64,000 nt of DNA from Catellatospora sp. KI3. GTDB taxonomy: Bacteria > Actinomycetota > Actinomycetes > Mycobacteriales > Micromonosporaceae. Below are positions 25,186 through 34,671 of this stretch, in pieces (position 1 is the first letter of the stretch; every line of letters begins with the position of its first letter). A program made the translations under genes and the position numbers. The notes beneath the pieces are model-generated. The model had not been told where the DNA came from, ran no database searches, and worked only from the letters and a program-made list of their open reading frames with translations. Location: assembly GCF_029948125.1 (NCBI RefSeq), contig NZ_JASAMB010000023.1:56047-120046 (forward strand). Direction: 5' to 3'.

Positions 25186-27708
25186 ATGTTCGAGCGGTTC
25201 ACCGACCGGGCGCGTCGGGTGGTCGTCCTGGCCCAAGAAGAGGCCCGGATGCTCAACCACAACTACATCGGCACGGAGCACATCCTGCTCGGCCTCATCC
25301 ACGAGGGTGAGGGCGTCGCGGCGAAGGCGCTGGAGAGTCTCGGCATCTCGCTCGAAGGTGTGCGCCAGCAGGTAGAAGAGATCATCGGCCAGGGCCAGCA
25401 GGCGCCGAGCGGGCACATCCCGTTCACGCCGCGGGCCAAGAAGGTGCTGGAGCTGTCGCTGCGTGAGGCGCTGCAGCTCGGCCACAACTACATCGGCACC
25501 GAGCACATCCTGCTCGGCCTCATCCGTGAGGGCGAGGGTGTCGCGGCCCAGGTGCTGGTGAAGCTCGGCGCCGACCTCAACCGCGTGCGCCAGCAGGTGA
25601 TCCAGCTGCTCTCGGGCTACCAGGGCGGCAAGGAGCCGGCGGCCGCCGGCACCGCCACCGGCGAGGCGGCCCCGTCCACCAGCCTGGTGCTGGACCAGTT
25701 CGGTCGCAACCTGACCCAGTCGGCGCGGGAGGGCAAGCTCGACCCCGTGATCGGCCGGGAGAAGGAGATCGAGCGGGTCATGCAGGTGCTGTCCCGTCGC
25801 ACCAAGAACAACCCGGTGCTGATCGGCGAGCCCGGCGTGGGCAAGACGACGGTCGTCGAGGGCCTGGCCCAGAAGATCGTCAAGGGCGAGGTGCCGGAGA
25901 CGCTGAAGGACAAGCAGCTCTACACCCTCGACCTGGGCGCCCTGGTGGCCGGTTCGCGCTACCGCGGTGACTTCGAGGAGCGCCTGAAGAAGGTGCTCAA
26001 GGAGATCCGCACCCGCGGCGACATCATCCTCTTCATCGACGAGATCCACACCCTGGTCGGCGCGGGCGCCGCCGAGGGCGCGATCGACGCCGCCAGCATC
26101 CTCAAGCCGATGCTGGCCCGCGGCGAGCTGCAGACCATCGGCGCGACCACGCTCGACGAGTACCGCAAGCACCTGGAGAAGGACGCGGCGCTGGAGCGGC
26201 GCTTCCAGCCGATCCAGGTCGGCGAGCCCTCGGTGGCGCACACCATCGAGATGCTCAAGGGCCTGCGCGACCGCTACGAGGCGCACCACCGGGTCACCAT
26301 CACCGACGCGGCCCTGGTCGCGGCGGCGAACCTGGCCGATCGGTACATCTCCGACCGCTTCCTGCCGGACAAGGCGATCGACCTGATCGACGAGGCCGGT
26401 GCCCGGATGCGCATCCGCCGGATGACCGCGCCGCCGGACCTGCGCGACTTCGACGAGAAGATCGCCCAGGTGCGCCGCGACAAGGAGTCCGCGATCGACG
26501 CGCAGGACTTCGAGCGCGCCGCGCAGCTGCGTGACAAGGAGAAGCAGCTCCTGGGCCAGAAGGGCGAGCGGGAGAAGCAGTGGAAGGCCGGTGACCTGGA
26601 CGTCGTCAGCGAGGTCGACGACGAGCAGATCGCCGAGGTCCTGGCCAACTGGACCGGCATCCCGGTGTACAAGCTGACCGAGGAGGAGACCTCCCGCCTG
26701 CTGCGCATGGAGGACGAGCTGCACAAGCGGGTCGTCGGCCAGATCGACGCGGTCAAGGCCGTCTCCAAGGCGATCCGCCGTACGCGGGCCGGCTTGAAGG
26801 ACCCCAAGCGCCCCTCGGGCTCGTTCATCTTCGCCGGCCCCTCGGGTATCGGTAAGACCGAGCTGTCCAAGGCGCTGGCGGAGTTCCTGTTCGGCAGCGA
26901 GGACGCGCTCATCCAGCTCGACATGTCCGAGTTCCACGACCGCTACACGGTGTCGCGCCTCGTCGGCGCCCCGCCCGGGTACGTCGGTTACGACGAGGGC
27001 GGCCAGCTCACCGAGAAGGTGCGCCGTCGGCCGTTCTCCGTGGTGCTCTTCGACGAGATCGAGAAGGCGCACCCGGACGTGTTCAACACGCTGCTGCAGA
27101 TCCTGGAGGACGGTCGCCTGACCGACGGCCAGGGCCGCATCGTGGACTTCAAGAACACGGTGATCATCCTGACCACCAACCTGGGCACCCGCGACGTGGC
27201 CAAGGCCGTGTCGCTGGGCTTCCAGAAGTCCGAGGACGCCGAGTCGAACTACGAGCGGATGAAGGTCAAGGTCAACGACGAGCTGAAGCAGCACTTCCGC
27301 CCGGAGTTCCTGAACCGCATCGACGACACCATCGTCTTCCACCAGCTCACCGAGGTGGAGATCCTCTCGATCGTCGACATCATGATCAAGCGGATCGAGA
27401 CCCAGCTGCGCAACAAGGACATGGGCCTGGAGCTGACCGACAACGCCAAGCGCTACCTGGCGAAGAAGGGCTTCGACCCGGTCCTGGGCGCCCGGCCGCT
27501 GCGCCGGACCATCCAGCGCGAGCTGGAGGACACGCTCAGCGAGCGCATCCTGTTCCAGGAGCTCAAGCCGGGCCAGCACGTGCTGGTCGACTGCGAGGGC
27601 GACCCGGAGCAGATCGAGACGGCGAAGATCACCTTCACCGCCTCGCAGCGCGCCGTCCCCGCCGAAGCGGCGCCGGAGGCTCCGGCCGAGCCCGCCGCGG
27701 CCGCGTGA
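25186..27708 (+). CDS. clpC: ATP-dependent Clp protease ATP-binding subunit ClpC
   Basis: 840-residue AAA+ unfoldase that feeds substrates to ClpP. Two N-domain repeats ([13 protein letters not shown] twice, residues about 25-125), NBD1 with Walker [10 protein letters not shown] near 214, the UVR motif [15 protein letters not shown] of the middle domain near 442, NBD2 with Walker [10 protein letters not shown] near 551, and the C-terminal arginine-finger and sensor region are all in place. The length is normal for actinobacterial ClpC (ClpC1). ATG with AGGAG upstream. A monocistronic unit, closed by a perfect 20-bp inverted repeat. Confidence 0.98.
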   Translation: MFERFTDRARRVVVLAQEEARMLNHNYIGTEHILLGLIHEGEGVAAKALESLGISLEGVRQQVEEIIGQGQQAPSGHIPFTPRAKKVLELSLREALQLGHNYIGTEHILLGLIREGEGVAAQVLVKLGADLNRVRQQVIQLLSGYQGGKEPAAAGTATGEAAPSTSLVLDQFGRNLTQSAREGKLDPVIGREKEIERVMQVLSRRTKNNPVLIGEPGVGKTTVVEGLAQKIVKGEVPETLKDKQLYTLDLGALVAGSRYRGDFEERLKKVLKEIRTRGDIILFIDEIHTLVGAGAAEGAIDAASILKPMLARGELQTIGATTLDEYRKHLEKDAALERRFQPIQVGEPSVAHTIEMLKGLRDRYEAHHRVTITDAALVAAANLADRYISDRFLPDKAIDLIDEAGARMRIRRMTAPPDLRDFDEKIAQVRRDKESAIDAQDFERAAQLRDKEKQLLGQKGEREKQWKAGDLDVVSEVDDEQIAEVLANWTGIPVYKLTEEETSRLLRMEDELHKRVVGQIDAVKAVSKAIRRTRAGLKDPKRPSGSFIFAGPSGIGKTELSKALAEFLFGSEDALIQLDMSEFHDRYTVSRLVGAPPGYVGYDEGGQLTEKVRRRPFSVVLFDEIEKAHPDVFNTLLQILEDGRLTDGQGRIVDFKNTVIILTTNLGTRDVAKAVSLGFQKSEDAESNYERMKVKVNDELKQHFRPEFLNRIDDTIVFHQLTEVEILSIVDIMIKRIETQLRNKDMGLELTDNAKRYLAKKGFDPVLGARPLRRTIQRELEDTLSERILFQELKPGQHVLVDCEGDPEQIETAKITFTASQRAVPAEAAPEAPAEPAAAA

Positions 27709-27718
27709 CGTAGTCACA

Positions 27719-27760
27719 ACGAAGAAGGGGGCACCGCGAGCGCGGTGCCCCCTTCTTCGT
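27719..27760. terminator. Bidirectional terminator between clpC and the deacetylase gene
   Basis: Perfect 20-bp arms (27719-27738 and 27741-27760), core GGGGGCACCGCG / CGCGGTGCCCCC, with outer AAGAAG/CTTCTT giving a T-rich end in both directions. It serves the convergent clpC and polysaccharide deacetylase genes. Confidence 0.85.
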
Positions 27761-27765
27761 GCCCG

Positions 27766-28644
27766 TCACCGGGCGTCGAAGTCGACGTAGTCCTCCAGCA
27801 GCGCCGGGGTCAGCCCGGACCGGTAGATCGCCTTCAGCGCGGCCAGCAGGTCGTCCATCAGCGCCGGGCGGAAGTGCATCAGCAGCACGTCGCCGGGCTT
27901 CACCACCTTCTGCGCGGTCTGGTAGCGCACGATGCCCTTGTCGACGGTCTGCGTCCAGTAGAACGAGGCGTGCATGCCGCAGTCGTGCGCGGCCCGCAGC
28001 GTGGTCGCGTCGCGGTTGCCGTACGGCGGCCGGAACAGCGTCGGCCGCTTGCCGAACAGGGCCTCCAGCTTGTCGGCGGCCCCGCAGATCTCGTGCTTCT
28101 GGTAGTCGTAGGACTTGCCCTTGAGCGAGTTGTGCGTGATCGTGTGGTTCTCCACCACCCCGCCCGCGTCCTCGATCGCCTTGAAGTACCCGGTGTACTT
28201 CGCCGCCGCGGGCGAGTTCAGGAACAGCGTCACCGGGATCTTCGCCCGCCGGATGAACTCCGGCACCATCGGCGGCCGCGACAGCGCCCCGTCGTCGATC
28301 GTGATGAAGGCGACCTTCTGGTCGGTCGGCACCCGGAACCAGAACACCGACGAACTGCTCTCGGTGACATGGACCCGCTTCGGCGCGGGCGCGTCGGCGA
28401 AGTCCGGCACCTGCGACAGGTACCAGTCCAGCGTCTTCGGCGTCTTCGGGCTGCCGGCCGGCTTCGGCGAGGCGCTCGGCGAGGGCACCGCCGAAGCGCT
28501 GGGCGGGACCGTATCCGAGGGGCTCGCGCTGGGCGAGGCCGGACCGGCGAAGGTCGGCGGGTCGGCTCTGTCGCAGGCGTTCAGCGCGAGCATAGCCAGT
28601 AACGGGAGCACGGCAAGGACGCGGCGAGCGGGGGTGGATGCCAC
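27766..28644 (-). CDS. Polysaccharide deacetylase-family lipoprotein
   Basis: 292-residue predicted lipoprotein (lipobox LNAC, Cys near residue 24) with a Ser/Pro-rich linker to about residue 70 and a NodB-type carbohydrate esterase (CE4) domain. Motif 1 VAFITIDDG, motif 2 ENHTITHNSL (H-x3-H metal ligands) and motif 3 RPPYGNRD are present, so the metal site looks intact. The late motif is VLLMHF. Probable substrate: N-acetylated cell-wall or secreted glycan on the outer face of the membrane. It lies 68 nt downstream of mutY on the same strand. Confidence 0.85.
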   Translation of the reverse strand: MASTPARRVLAVLPLLAMLALNACDRADPPTFAGPASPSASPSDTVPPSASAVPSPSASPKPAGSPKTPKTLDWYLSQVPDFADAPAPKRVHVTESSSSVFWFRVPTDQKVAFITIDDGALSRPPMVPEFIRRAKIPVTLFLNSPAAAKYTGYFKAIEDAGGVVENHTITHNSLKGKSYDYQKHEICGAADKLEALFGKRPTLFRPPYGNRDATTLRAAHDCGMHASFYWTQTVDKGIVRYQTAQKVVKPGDVLLMHFRPALMDDLLAALKAIYRSGLTPALLEDYVDFDAR

Positions 28645-28712
28645 GCCCGGACTCTATCCAGCGGGCGCCGAGATTCAACCCCTGCCGGTGGCGGGATAGC
28701 GGCAGCTTACGG

Positions 28713-29594
28713 TCAGATATCGGCGGTACCGGCGGGCAGGGCGTAGCGCTCGCGCTGCCGGACCACCAGGCCGTCGGCGAGCAGGCTGGTGAGGGCGCGT
28801 TCGCGCTGCTCGTCGTGGGGCCATACCGCGTCGAGGTCCTGCCTGGGCACCGCGCCGTCGCTGCCGCGCAGCACCGCCAGCAGCAGCCCGCGCACCTGGC
28901 GGTCGGTCCCGGCGTACCGCTGCGGCTTGCGCGACGGGCCCTCCGGCAGCGCCAGGCCCGTCCGCCGCCAGGCGCAGACGCCGCCCAGCGGGCAGTCGCC
29001 GCAGCGGGGGCTACGGGCAGTGCACAGCACCGCCCCCAGCTCCATCAGCGCGGCGCTCGCCCGCGCGGCCGCCGGAGCCTCGGGCGGCAGCAGCGTCTCC
29101 ACCAGAGCCAGGTCGGCCGGGGTGGTGGCCGCCCCGGCGTCGGGCCGGCCGGTCACCGCCCGCGCCGCCACCCGGCGCACGTTCGTGTCCACCACCGGAT
29201 GCCGCTGCCCGTACGCGAACGCCAGCACCGCGCGCGCCGTGTAGTCGCCCACGCCGGGCAGGGCGAGCATCTGGTCCAGCCGCCGCGGGACCGCGCCGCC
29301 GTGGCGCTGCACCAGCGCGGCGGCGCAGGCGTGCAGGCGCATCGCCCGGCGCGGGTAGCCCAACCGGCCCCAGGCGCGGATCGCCTCCCCGACCTCGTCC
29401 GCGGCCAGGTCGGCCGGGGTCGGCCAGCGCGCGACCCACTCGTGCCACACCGGGAGCACCCGCACCACCGGGGTCTGCTGGAGCATGACCTCGCTGATCA
29501 GGATGGGCCAGGCGCCGATGCCGGGGGCGCGCCAGGGCAGGTCCCGCGCGTTCGCGTCATACCAAGCAGTGGTCAGCGCGGCGACTTCGGACAT
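28713..29594 (-). CDS. mutY: A/G-specific adenine DNA glycosylase
   Basis: 293-residue base-excision repair enzyme removing adenine mispaired with 8-oxoguanine. WYDANARDLPWR and SEVMLQQTPVVRVLP near the N-terminus, the helix-hairpin-helix ALPGVGDYTARAVLAFAYG followed by VVDTNVRRV (catalytic Asp), and the iron-sulfur ligands C-x6-C-x2-C-x5-C in CTARSPRCGDCPLGGVC are all visible. The C-terminal NUDIX-like 8-oxoG domain of long MutY proteins is short or absent, as in other actinobacteria. Start chosen at ATG 29594 (MSEVAALTTAWYD); the frame extends further but is not conserved-looking. Divergent from the ACT-domain gene 31 bp away. Confidence 0.93.
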   Translation of the reverse strand: MSEVAALTTAWYDANARDLPWRAPGIGAWPILISEVMLQQTPVVRVLPVWHEWVARWPTPADLAADEVGEAIRAWGRLGYPRRAMRLHACAAALVQRHGGAVPRRLDQMLALPGVGDYTARAVLAFAYGQRHPVVDTNVRRVAARAVTGRPDAGAATTPADLALVETLLPPEAPAAARASAALMELGAVLCTARSPRCGDCPLGGVCAWRRTGLALPEGPSRKPQRYAGTDRQVRGLLLAVLRGSDGAVPRQDLDAVWPHDEQRERALTSLLADGLVVRQRERYALPAGTADI

Positions 29595-29625
29595 GAGCCA
29601 CACCCTACTGGGGCACAATGCCCGC

Positions 29626-30156
29626 ATGGGTAACTCAAGTGCGGTGGAGCTCGCCGTCACCGTGATCGGACCGGACCGGACCGGGATCGTCGCCGACGTC
29701 GCCGAGGCGCTGGCGAAGCTGGGGGCGAACCTCACCGACTCGACCATGACCCGGCTGCGCGGTCACTTCGCGATGACGCTGATCTGCACCGCCCCGGCCC
29801 CGGCCGAGCAGGTCGAGGCGGCGCTGAGGCACCTGTCCGCCGACGGCCAGCTGCTGGTGACCGTACGCGACGTCGGTCCGGACGAGTCCACCGCCAACGG
29901 CGGCCTGCCGTACCTGCTCAGCGTGCACGGCGCCGACCGGCTCGGCATCGTCGCCGCGGTCACCCGGGTGGTGTCCGACGCGGGCGGCAACGTCACCGAC
30001 CTGTCCACCCGCCTGGTCGGCCCGCTGTACCTGCTCGTGGCCGAGGTCGACCTGCCCGTCGGCGTGCCCGGCCCGCTGACCGAGCGGCTGGCCCAGGTCG
30101 CCGACGAACTCGGCGTCGAGGTCAACCTCCGCCCGGCCGGGGCGGACGTCTTATGA
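29626..30156 (+). CDS. Tandem ACT-domain protein (GcvR-like)
   Basis: 176-residue protein made of two ACT domains: residues about 6-80 (VELAVTVIGPDRTGIVADVAEAL) and about 90-170 (YLLSVHGADRLGIVAAVTRVV), each with the ligand-binding GxDRxGIV loop. Such proteins sense amino acids or regulate glycine cleavage and related pathways; the ligand here is unknown. Start at ATG 29626: a -10-like CACAAT ends 6 nt upstream and there is no ribosome site, so it may be leaderless. The stop overlaps def as ATGA. Confidence 0.85.
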   Translation: MGNSSAVELAVTVIGPDRTGIVADVAEALAKLGANLTDSTMTRLRGHFAMTLICTAPAPAEQVEAALRHLSADGQLLVTVRDVGPDESTANGGLPYLLSVHGADRLGIVAAVTRVVSDAGGNVTDLSTRLVGPLYLLVAEVDLPVGVPGPLTERLAQVADELGVEVNLRPAGADVL

Positions 30157-30722
30157 GCGAGCCGGACGAGCGCGTCAGCGCCGCCATCGAGGGCTGGGAC
30201 CTCGCCTCGCTGGGCGAGGGCCGGGTGCTGCCGGTCGTCACCGCGCCCGCCCCGGTGCTCAGCCGCCCGGGTCCGCAGGTCGACCCGACCTCGCCCGAGA
30301 TCGTGGCGCTCGCGGCCGACCTGGTCGCCACCATGCGGGTCTCGCCCGGCTGCGTCGGCCTGGCCGCGCCGCAGGTCGGCGTGAGCGCCCAGCTGTTCGC
30401 CCTGGACGTCACCACCCACCCGAAGACGGTCACCACCCACGGCGTGTTCGTGCTGGCCAACGCCGTGATCGTGGAGGCCAGCCGGTGGCGGCCGGGCCGT
30501 GAGGGCTGCATGTCCGTCCCCGACCTCACCGGCGACGTGAAACGGGCCGGGCGGATCGTGGTCGCGGGCGAGCTGCCCGGCACCGGGCGCAAGGTCACCA
30601 TCACCACGGACGCGTTCGAGGCGCGGGCGCTGCAGCACGAGATCGACCACTGCAACGGACTGCTGTTTTTGGACAAAGTAAGCGGCGCGCACGCGATCTA
30701 CCAGCGCAAAACCTATCTGTGA
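30153..30722 (+). CDS. def: Peptide deformylase
   Basis: 189-residue metalloenzyme removing the formyl group from nascent proteins. The three motifs are present: CVGLAAPQVG (motif 1), REGCMSVPDL (motif 2, Cys metal ligand; Met replaces the usual Leu) and LQHEIDHCNGLLF (motif 3, HExxH). The length fits bacterial deformylases. The N-terminus has about 30 residues before the core. Translationally coupled (ATGA) to the ACT-domain protein, an association I cannot explain functionally. Confidence 0.95.
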   Translation: MSEPDERVSAAIEGWDLASLGEGRVLPVVTAPAPVLSRPGPQVDPTSPEIVALAADLVATMRVSPGCVGLAAPQVGVSAQLFALDVTTHPKTVTTHGVFVLANAVIVEASRWRPGREGCMSVPDLTGDVKRAGRIVVAGELPGTGRKVTITTDAFEARALQHEIDHCNGLLFLDKVSGAHAIYQRKTYL

Positions 30723-30781
30723 CGCGGTCAGGCGTGTCGCACAGGGCGTGTCGTGATCGAGGGCGCTAGCGTGAGCACATC

Positions 30782-31459
30782 ATGAGACTGATAGTGGGTC
30801 CACTACCCGCCGCCGTCTACTGGCGTCGCCGAGCGATAGTGCTCGGCGCGGTGCTCCTCGCCGTCCTCATGATCTCCCTGGTGGCGCGCGGCACCGGCAG
30901 CGACGGGGCGCGGACCAACACCGCCGCGACCGCCTCGCCCGAGCCCAGCCTGGCCGAGCCGCCCAGCCCCGAGCCGTCGCCCAGCCCTTCCGACGACACC
31001 ATCGTGCCCGCGTCGGACCTGTCGCCCAGCCCGTCGCCGTCGCCCGTGACCGACCCGGAGCAGTGCGGCGACCACGAGATCAAGGTGACGGCGAAGGCCG
31101 CGCAGACCTCGCTCAAGCGCGGCACGGAGCTGTACATCACGCTGCTCATCAAGAACGTCGGCAGGCGCACCTGCCTGCGCGACGTCGGCGCCGACCTCCA
31201 GGAGCTGCGCCTGCTCGACGGGACGACCAAGGTCTGGTCCTCCGACGACTGCGGCGGCCCGCGCGGGCACGAGGTGCGGCAGTTCCCGCCCAACCACGAG
31301 CGGGCGTACACGGTGATCTGGAACGGGCACGCCAGCACGGCCTGCGCCAAGACTATGAAGCGCACCCCCGACGGCCCGATCCCCGACGCCGGCGACTACC
31401 AGCTGTTCGGCCGGGTCGGCACCGCGATCAGCCACGCGGTGACCATCAAACTCACCTGA
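30782..31459 (+). CDS. Membrane-anchored exported protein, unknown function
   Basis: 225-residue protein with one N-terminal membrane segment (about 17-36), a Ser/Pro/Glu-rich spacer (about 45-95) and a C-terminal beta-sandwich-like domain (about 98-225) with four cysteines (EQCGDHEIKV, RRTCLRDV, DDCGGP, TACAKTM). The pattern LYITLLIKNVGRRTC resembles the CARDB/DUF4232-like domains common on actinobacterial surfaces. No enzyme motif is seen. The ATG at 30782 lacks a ribosome site; TAGCGT ends 9 nt upstream. Confidence 0.65.
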   Translation: MRLIVGPLPAAVYWRRRAIVLGAVLLAVLMISLVARGTGSDGARTNTAATASPEPSLAEPPSPEPSPSPSDDTIVPASDLSPSPSPSPVTDPEQCGDHEIKVTAKAAQTSLKRGTELYITLLIKNVGRRTCLRDVGADLQELRLLDGTTKVWSSDDCGGPRGHEVRQFPPNHERAYTVIWNGHASTACAKTMKRTPDGPIPDAGDYQLFGRVGTAISHAVTIKLT

Positions 31460-31460
31460 C

Positions 31461-31725
31461 ACCCCGGCCCCAGCCCACGGCCCACGGCGCCCACGGCCCC
31501 CAGCCCCGCTCGCGGCTTGCCACCCACGGCCCACGGCTCCCAGCCCTGCTCGCGGCTTGCCACCCACGGCCCCCAGCCCCGCTCGCGGCTTGCCACCCAC
31601 GGCCCACGGCCCACGGCTCCCAGCCCCGCTCGCGGCTTGCGGCCCCGGCTCGGCTCGCGGCTTGCGCGGCCCCGGCTCGGCTCGCGGCTTGCGCGGCCAC
31701 GGCTCGCGGCTCGCGCGATCGGTGA
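31461..31725. repeat. Degenerate tandem repeats, GC-rich
   Basis: Noncoding block of imperfect direct repeats. The first part repeats a unit of about 40 bp with the core CCCGCTCGCGGCTTGCCACC and ACGGCCCACGGC four times; the second part (about 31620-31710) repeats a shorter unit with core GGCTCGGCTCGCGGCTTGCG about three times. All copies share GCTCGCGGCTTGC. It lies downstream of the gene ending at 31459. No stem-loop spacer pattern typical of CRISPR is present. Confidence 0.85.
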
Positions 31726-32049
31726 TCGCCGTCTTGGGGCACGATCTTGGCCGCAGGCCCGTTGATCGTCGTTCGCGGTCAGAACCTCGCCTGTGGGGCC
31801 GTGTTCTGACCACAGCTGACGATCATGGGTGGTGAGCATGGCGATGATCGCCACCTGTGGTCAGTTCGGTGCGCGGCGCCGGGGCCTGAGCCCAGCTTCT
31901 GCCCCAAGTCGGCGATCATCCACGAGCACGGGACGCGAAGATCGCCATCTGTGGTCAGCTCCCAGCGCGCATCCCGGTGCGAGAGTCCGCTCGGGCGCCG
32001 TCAGGCGGTGATCACCAGCGCGGGGTGAGTCGTTCCATGCAGCGCCGCG
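31726..32049. repeat. Intergenic region with scattered GATCGCC...CTGTGGTCAG repeats
   Basis: No gene. It contains GATGATCGCCACCTGTGGTCAG-type units: plus-strand copies at 31843-31864 and 31937-31958 (three mismatches over 22 bp), an inverted CTGACCACAG at 31806-31815, and more divergent relatives near 31720 and 31761 (GATCGTCGTTCGCGGTCAG). The inverted pair 31806-31815/31855-31864 can form a 10-bp stem. It separates the plus-strand gene ending at 31459 from the convergent end of disA. Confidence 0.7.
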
Positions 32050-33162
32050 CTAGACGTAGCGCTCCAGGATCGAGGTCTCGGCGAGCCGGGACAGGCCCTC
32101 GCGTACGCCGCGGGCGCGGGCGTCGCCGACGCCGTCGACGGCCTGCAGGTCCTCGACGGTCGCGCCCAGCAGCCGCTGCAGGCTCCCGAAGTGGTCGACC
32201 AGCCGGTCCACGATCGCGCCGGGCAGCCGCGGCACCCGGGCCAGCAGCCGGAACCCGCGCGGGCTGACGGCCGCGTCCAGCGCCTCGGTGGTGGCCGGGT
32301 AGCCCATCGACTTGGCCACCGACACCAGGTCGATCAGCTCGCTGGCCGACAGCATGTCCAGCTCGACCAGGGCCTCGTCGACGGTGCGGGCCCGGCGCGC
32401 CTGCGGCAGGTAGTCGCGGATGACCAGGGTGCGGTCGGCGTCGACGCCGGCCATCATCTCGTCGAGCTGCAGCGACAGCAGGCGGCCGTCGGTGCCGAGC
32501 TCGACGACGTACCCGGCGATCTCGTCGGAGATGCGGCGGACCATCTCCAGCCGCTGCACCACGGCCAGCGCGTCCCGTACCGTGACGAGGTCCTCGATCT
32601 CCAGCGCGGACAGGGTGCCGCTGACCTCGTCCAGGCGCAGCTTGTACCGCTCCAGCGTGGCGAGCGCCTGGTTGGCCCGGGACAGGATCTGCCCGGAGTC
32701 GTCCAGCGCGTGCCGCTGCCCGGCGACGTAGACGCCGATGATGTGCATCGACTGGCTGACCGAGATGACCGGGTATCCGGTCTGCTTGGAGACCCGCTCG
32801 GCGGTGCGGTGGCGGGTGCCCGACTCCTCGGTCGGGATGGACGCGTCCGGCATCAGGTGCACGGCGGCGCGCAGGATGCGGGCGCCGTCGGCCGACAGCA
32901 CGACCGCCCCGTCCATCTTGCACAGCTCACGCAGGCGTGTCGCGGAGAACTCCACGTCGAGTGGGAACCCGCCGGTGCACACGGTCTCCACGACCTTGTC
33001 GTATCCGAGGACGATGAGAGCTCCGGTGCGGCCCCGCAGGATGCGCTCCAGGCTGTCGCGAAGCGGCGTGCCGGGGGCGACCCGTGCCAGGGTGGCGCGC
33101 AATGGATCACCGCCGACAGCGGCGGTGTTCCAGGTGTTGTCGCGATCGATCGGCACGGGCAC
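32050..33162 (-). CDS. disA: DNA integrity scanning diadenylate cyclase DisA
   Basis: 370-residue enzyme that makes c-di-AMP from two ATP and is inhibited on branched DNA. Diadenylate cyclase domain about residues 15-150 with the catalytic DGA (84-86) and RHR (117-119) motifs; a helical spine follows; the C-terminal helix-hairpin-helix ([25 protein letters not shown] and [17 protein letters not shown], in part) binds DNA. The annotated GTG at 33162 overlaps a likely -10 hexamer region; GTG at 33156 may be the real, leaderless start. radA ends 48 nt upstream on the same strand, the usual pairing. Confidence 0.96.
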   Translation of the reverse strand: MPVPIDRDNTWNTAAVGGDPLRATLARVAPGTPLRDSLERILRGRTGALIVLGYDKVVETVCTGGFPLDVEFSATRLRELCKMDGAVVLSADGARILRAAVHLMPDASIPTEESGTRHRTAERVSKQTGYPVISVSQSMHIIGVYVAGQRHALDDSGQILSRANQALATLERYKLRLDEVSGTLSALEIEDLVTVRDALAVVQRLEMVRRISDEIAGYVVELGTDGRLLSLQLDEMMAGVDADRTLVIRDYLPQARRARTVDEALVELDMLSASELIDLVSVAKSMGYPATTEALDAAVSPRGFRLLARVPRLPGAIVDRLVDHFGSLQRLLGATVEDLQAVDGVGDARARGVREGLSRLAETSILERYV

Positions 33163-33168
33163 AGTCTA
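33163..33168 (-). promoter_or_regulatory. -10 element for a possible leaderless disA transcript
   Basis: TAGACT on the minus strand is followed by GTGCCC and then GTG (33156-33154). The 6-nt spacing would put the transcription start on the second GTG. No Shine-Dalgarno sequence precedes either GTG, and no clear -35 is seen. Confidence 0.45.
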
Positions 33169-33210
33169 GTGGGGTCCTGCGGCGACGCTTGGCGCCCCGT
33201 GGTGCGACGG

Positions 33211-34632
33211 TCACTCAGCGGACATCCGGGCAGCCCAGTGCAGTGCCGTACGCAGATCGGACACCTCTTCGACGCGGATGCCGGGCGCCGCCACGCCGGT
33301 GGAGGCGGGGCCGCAGCCGGGCGGCACCAACGCGAACTTGAAGCCGAGCCGGGCCGCCTCGGCCAGCCGCCGGGGGACCGCGCCGATGCGCCGCACCTCG
33401 CCGGTCAGCCCCACCTCGCCGATCGCGACCAGCCGGGGCGCCAGCGCCAGGTTCAGCCCGGCTGAGGCCACCGCCAGCGCCACCGCCAGATCGGCCGCGG
33501 GCTCGATCACCCGGATGCCGCCGACCGTGGCCGCGAAGACCTCCTTGTCGTGCAGTGACATCCGCTCGGTCCGCCGCTCCAGCACCGCCAGCACCATGGC
33601 CAGCCGGGCCGAGTCGAGGCCGGACACGGTGCGCCGGGGTGAACCGGCCATGGTCGCCCCGATCAGCGCCTGCACCTCGGTGACCAGCGCGCGGCGGCCC
33701 TCCATGGCGACGGTGACGCAGGTGCCGGGGACGGGTTCGGCATACCGGGTGAGGAACAGGCCGGACGGGTCGGGCAGGGAGGAGATGCCGGTCTCGGTCA
33801 TCTCGAAGCAGCCGACCTCGTCGGCCGCGCCGAACCGGTTCTTCAGGCCGCGCACCAGCCGCAGCGACGAGTGCTTGTCGCCCTCGAAGTGCAGCACCAC
33901 GTCGACCAGGTGCTCCAGCACCCGCGGGCCCGCCACGTTGCCGTCCTTGGTGACGTGCCCCACCAGCACGGTGGCGATGTTGCGCTCCTTGGCCACCGCG
34001 ATGACCGCGGCGGTGACCGCGCGCACCTGGGTGACGCCGCCGGGCACGCCGTCGCTGCCGGGCATGGCGATGGTCTGCACCGAGTCGAGCACCAGCAGGC
34101 CGGGCTTGACCGCGTCCAGGTGCCCGAGCACCGCGCCGAGGTCGGTCTCGGCGGCCAGGTAGAGCCGCTCGTGCAGCGTGTTCATGCGCTCGGCGCGCAG
34201 GCGGACCTGGGAGACGGACTCCTCGCCGCTGACGATCAGGGAGTTGCTGCCCGCGCCGGCGGCCCACTGCTGGGCCACGTCGAGCAGCAGCGTCGACTTG
34301 CCCACGCCGGGCTCGCCGGCCAGCAGCACCACCGCGCCGGGGACCAGGCCGCCGCCGAGGACGCGGTCGAGCTCGCCGACGCCGGTGGCGACGGCGCGGG
34401 CCGGTTCGGCGCTGATGGTGGCGATGGGGCGGGCGGGCTCACCGGGGGAGCGGGGGGCGACGGTGCGCATGGCGCCCAGCGCCGGACCGACGGACGACTC
34501 CACGACGGAGCCCCACTCGCCGCAATCGGGGCAGCGGCCGACCCATTTGGGCGGCTGATGCCCGCACGCGTCGCATTCGTACCCGGGGCGTGCGGGCTTG
34601 GCCGTCTTCGTCGTCGTGCTGCGCGCAGTCAC
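33211..34632 (-). CDS. radA: DNA repair protein RadA (Sms)
   Basis: 473-residue RecA-like branch-migration helicase for recombinational repair. Four-cysteine zinc finger at residues 20-37 (CDACG...CPDCG), Walker A GEPGVGKST at 106-114, the RadA-specific KNRFG motif in LVRGLKNRFGAADEVG near 265, and a C-terminal Lon-protease-like domain (GEVGLTGEVRRIGAVPRRLAEAARLG). The length is normal. The GTG start at 34632 lies 7 nt after TAGGTT and lacks a ribosome site, so it may be leaderless. The neighbouring disA acts on the same kind of DNA structures. Confidence 0.97.
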   Translation of the reverse strand: MTARSTTTKTAKPARPGYECDACGHQPPKWVGRCPDCGEWGSVVESSVGPALGAMRTVAPRSPGEPARPIATISAEPARAVATGVGELDRVLGGGLVPGAVVLLAGEPGVGKSTLLLDVAQQWAAGAGSNSLIVSGEESVSQVRLRAERMNTLHERLYLAAETDLGAVLGHLDAVKPGLLVLDSVQTIAMPGSDGVPGGVTQVRAVTAAVIAVAKERNIATVLVGHVTKDGNVAGPRVLEHLVDVVLHFEGDKHSSLRLVRGLKNRFGAADEVGCFEMTETGISSLPDPSGLFLTRYAEPVPGTCVTVAMEGRRALVTEVQALIGATMAGSPRRTVSGLDSARLAMVLAVLERRTERMSLHDKEVFAATVGGIRVIEPAADLAVALAVASAGLNLALAPRLVAIGEVGLTGEVRRIGAVPRRLAEAARLGFKFALVPPGCGPASTGVAAPGIRVEEVSDLRTALHWAARMSAE

Positions 34633-34671
34633 GCGGATGAACCTACCGGGTGGCTGCGACAGGTGCTGGTA

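Noticed and set aside
24688..27717. A 1009-codon minus-strand frame antisense to clpC
   Set aside because: Shadow of the strongly conserved clpC; the composition follows clpC third positions.
31461..31725. A CRISPR array
   Set aside because: Repeats are contiguous and degenerate, without unique spacers; no cas gene is nearby.
31396..31854. Several short frames inside the tandem repeats
   Set aside because: They encode only the repeat in different frames (for example SRERGW or ARGLR repeats) and have no starts of quality.
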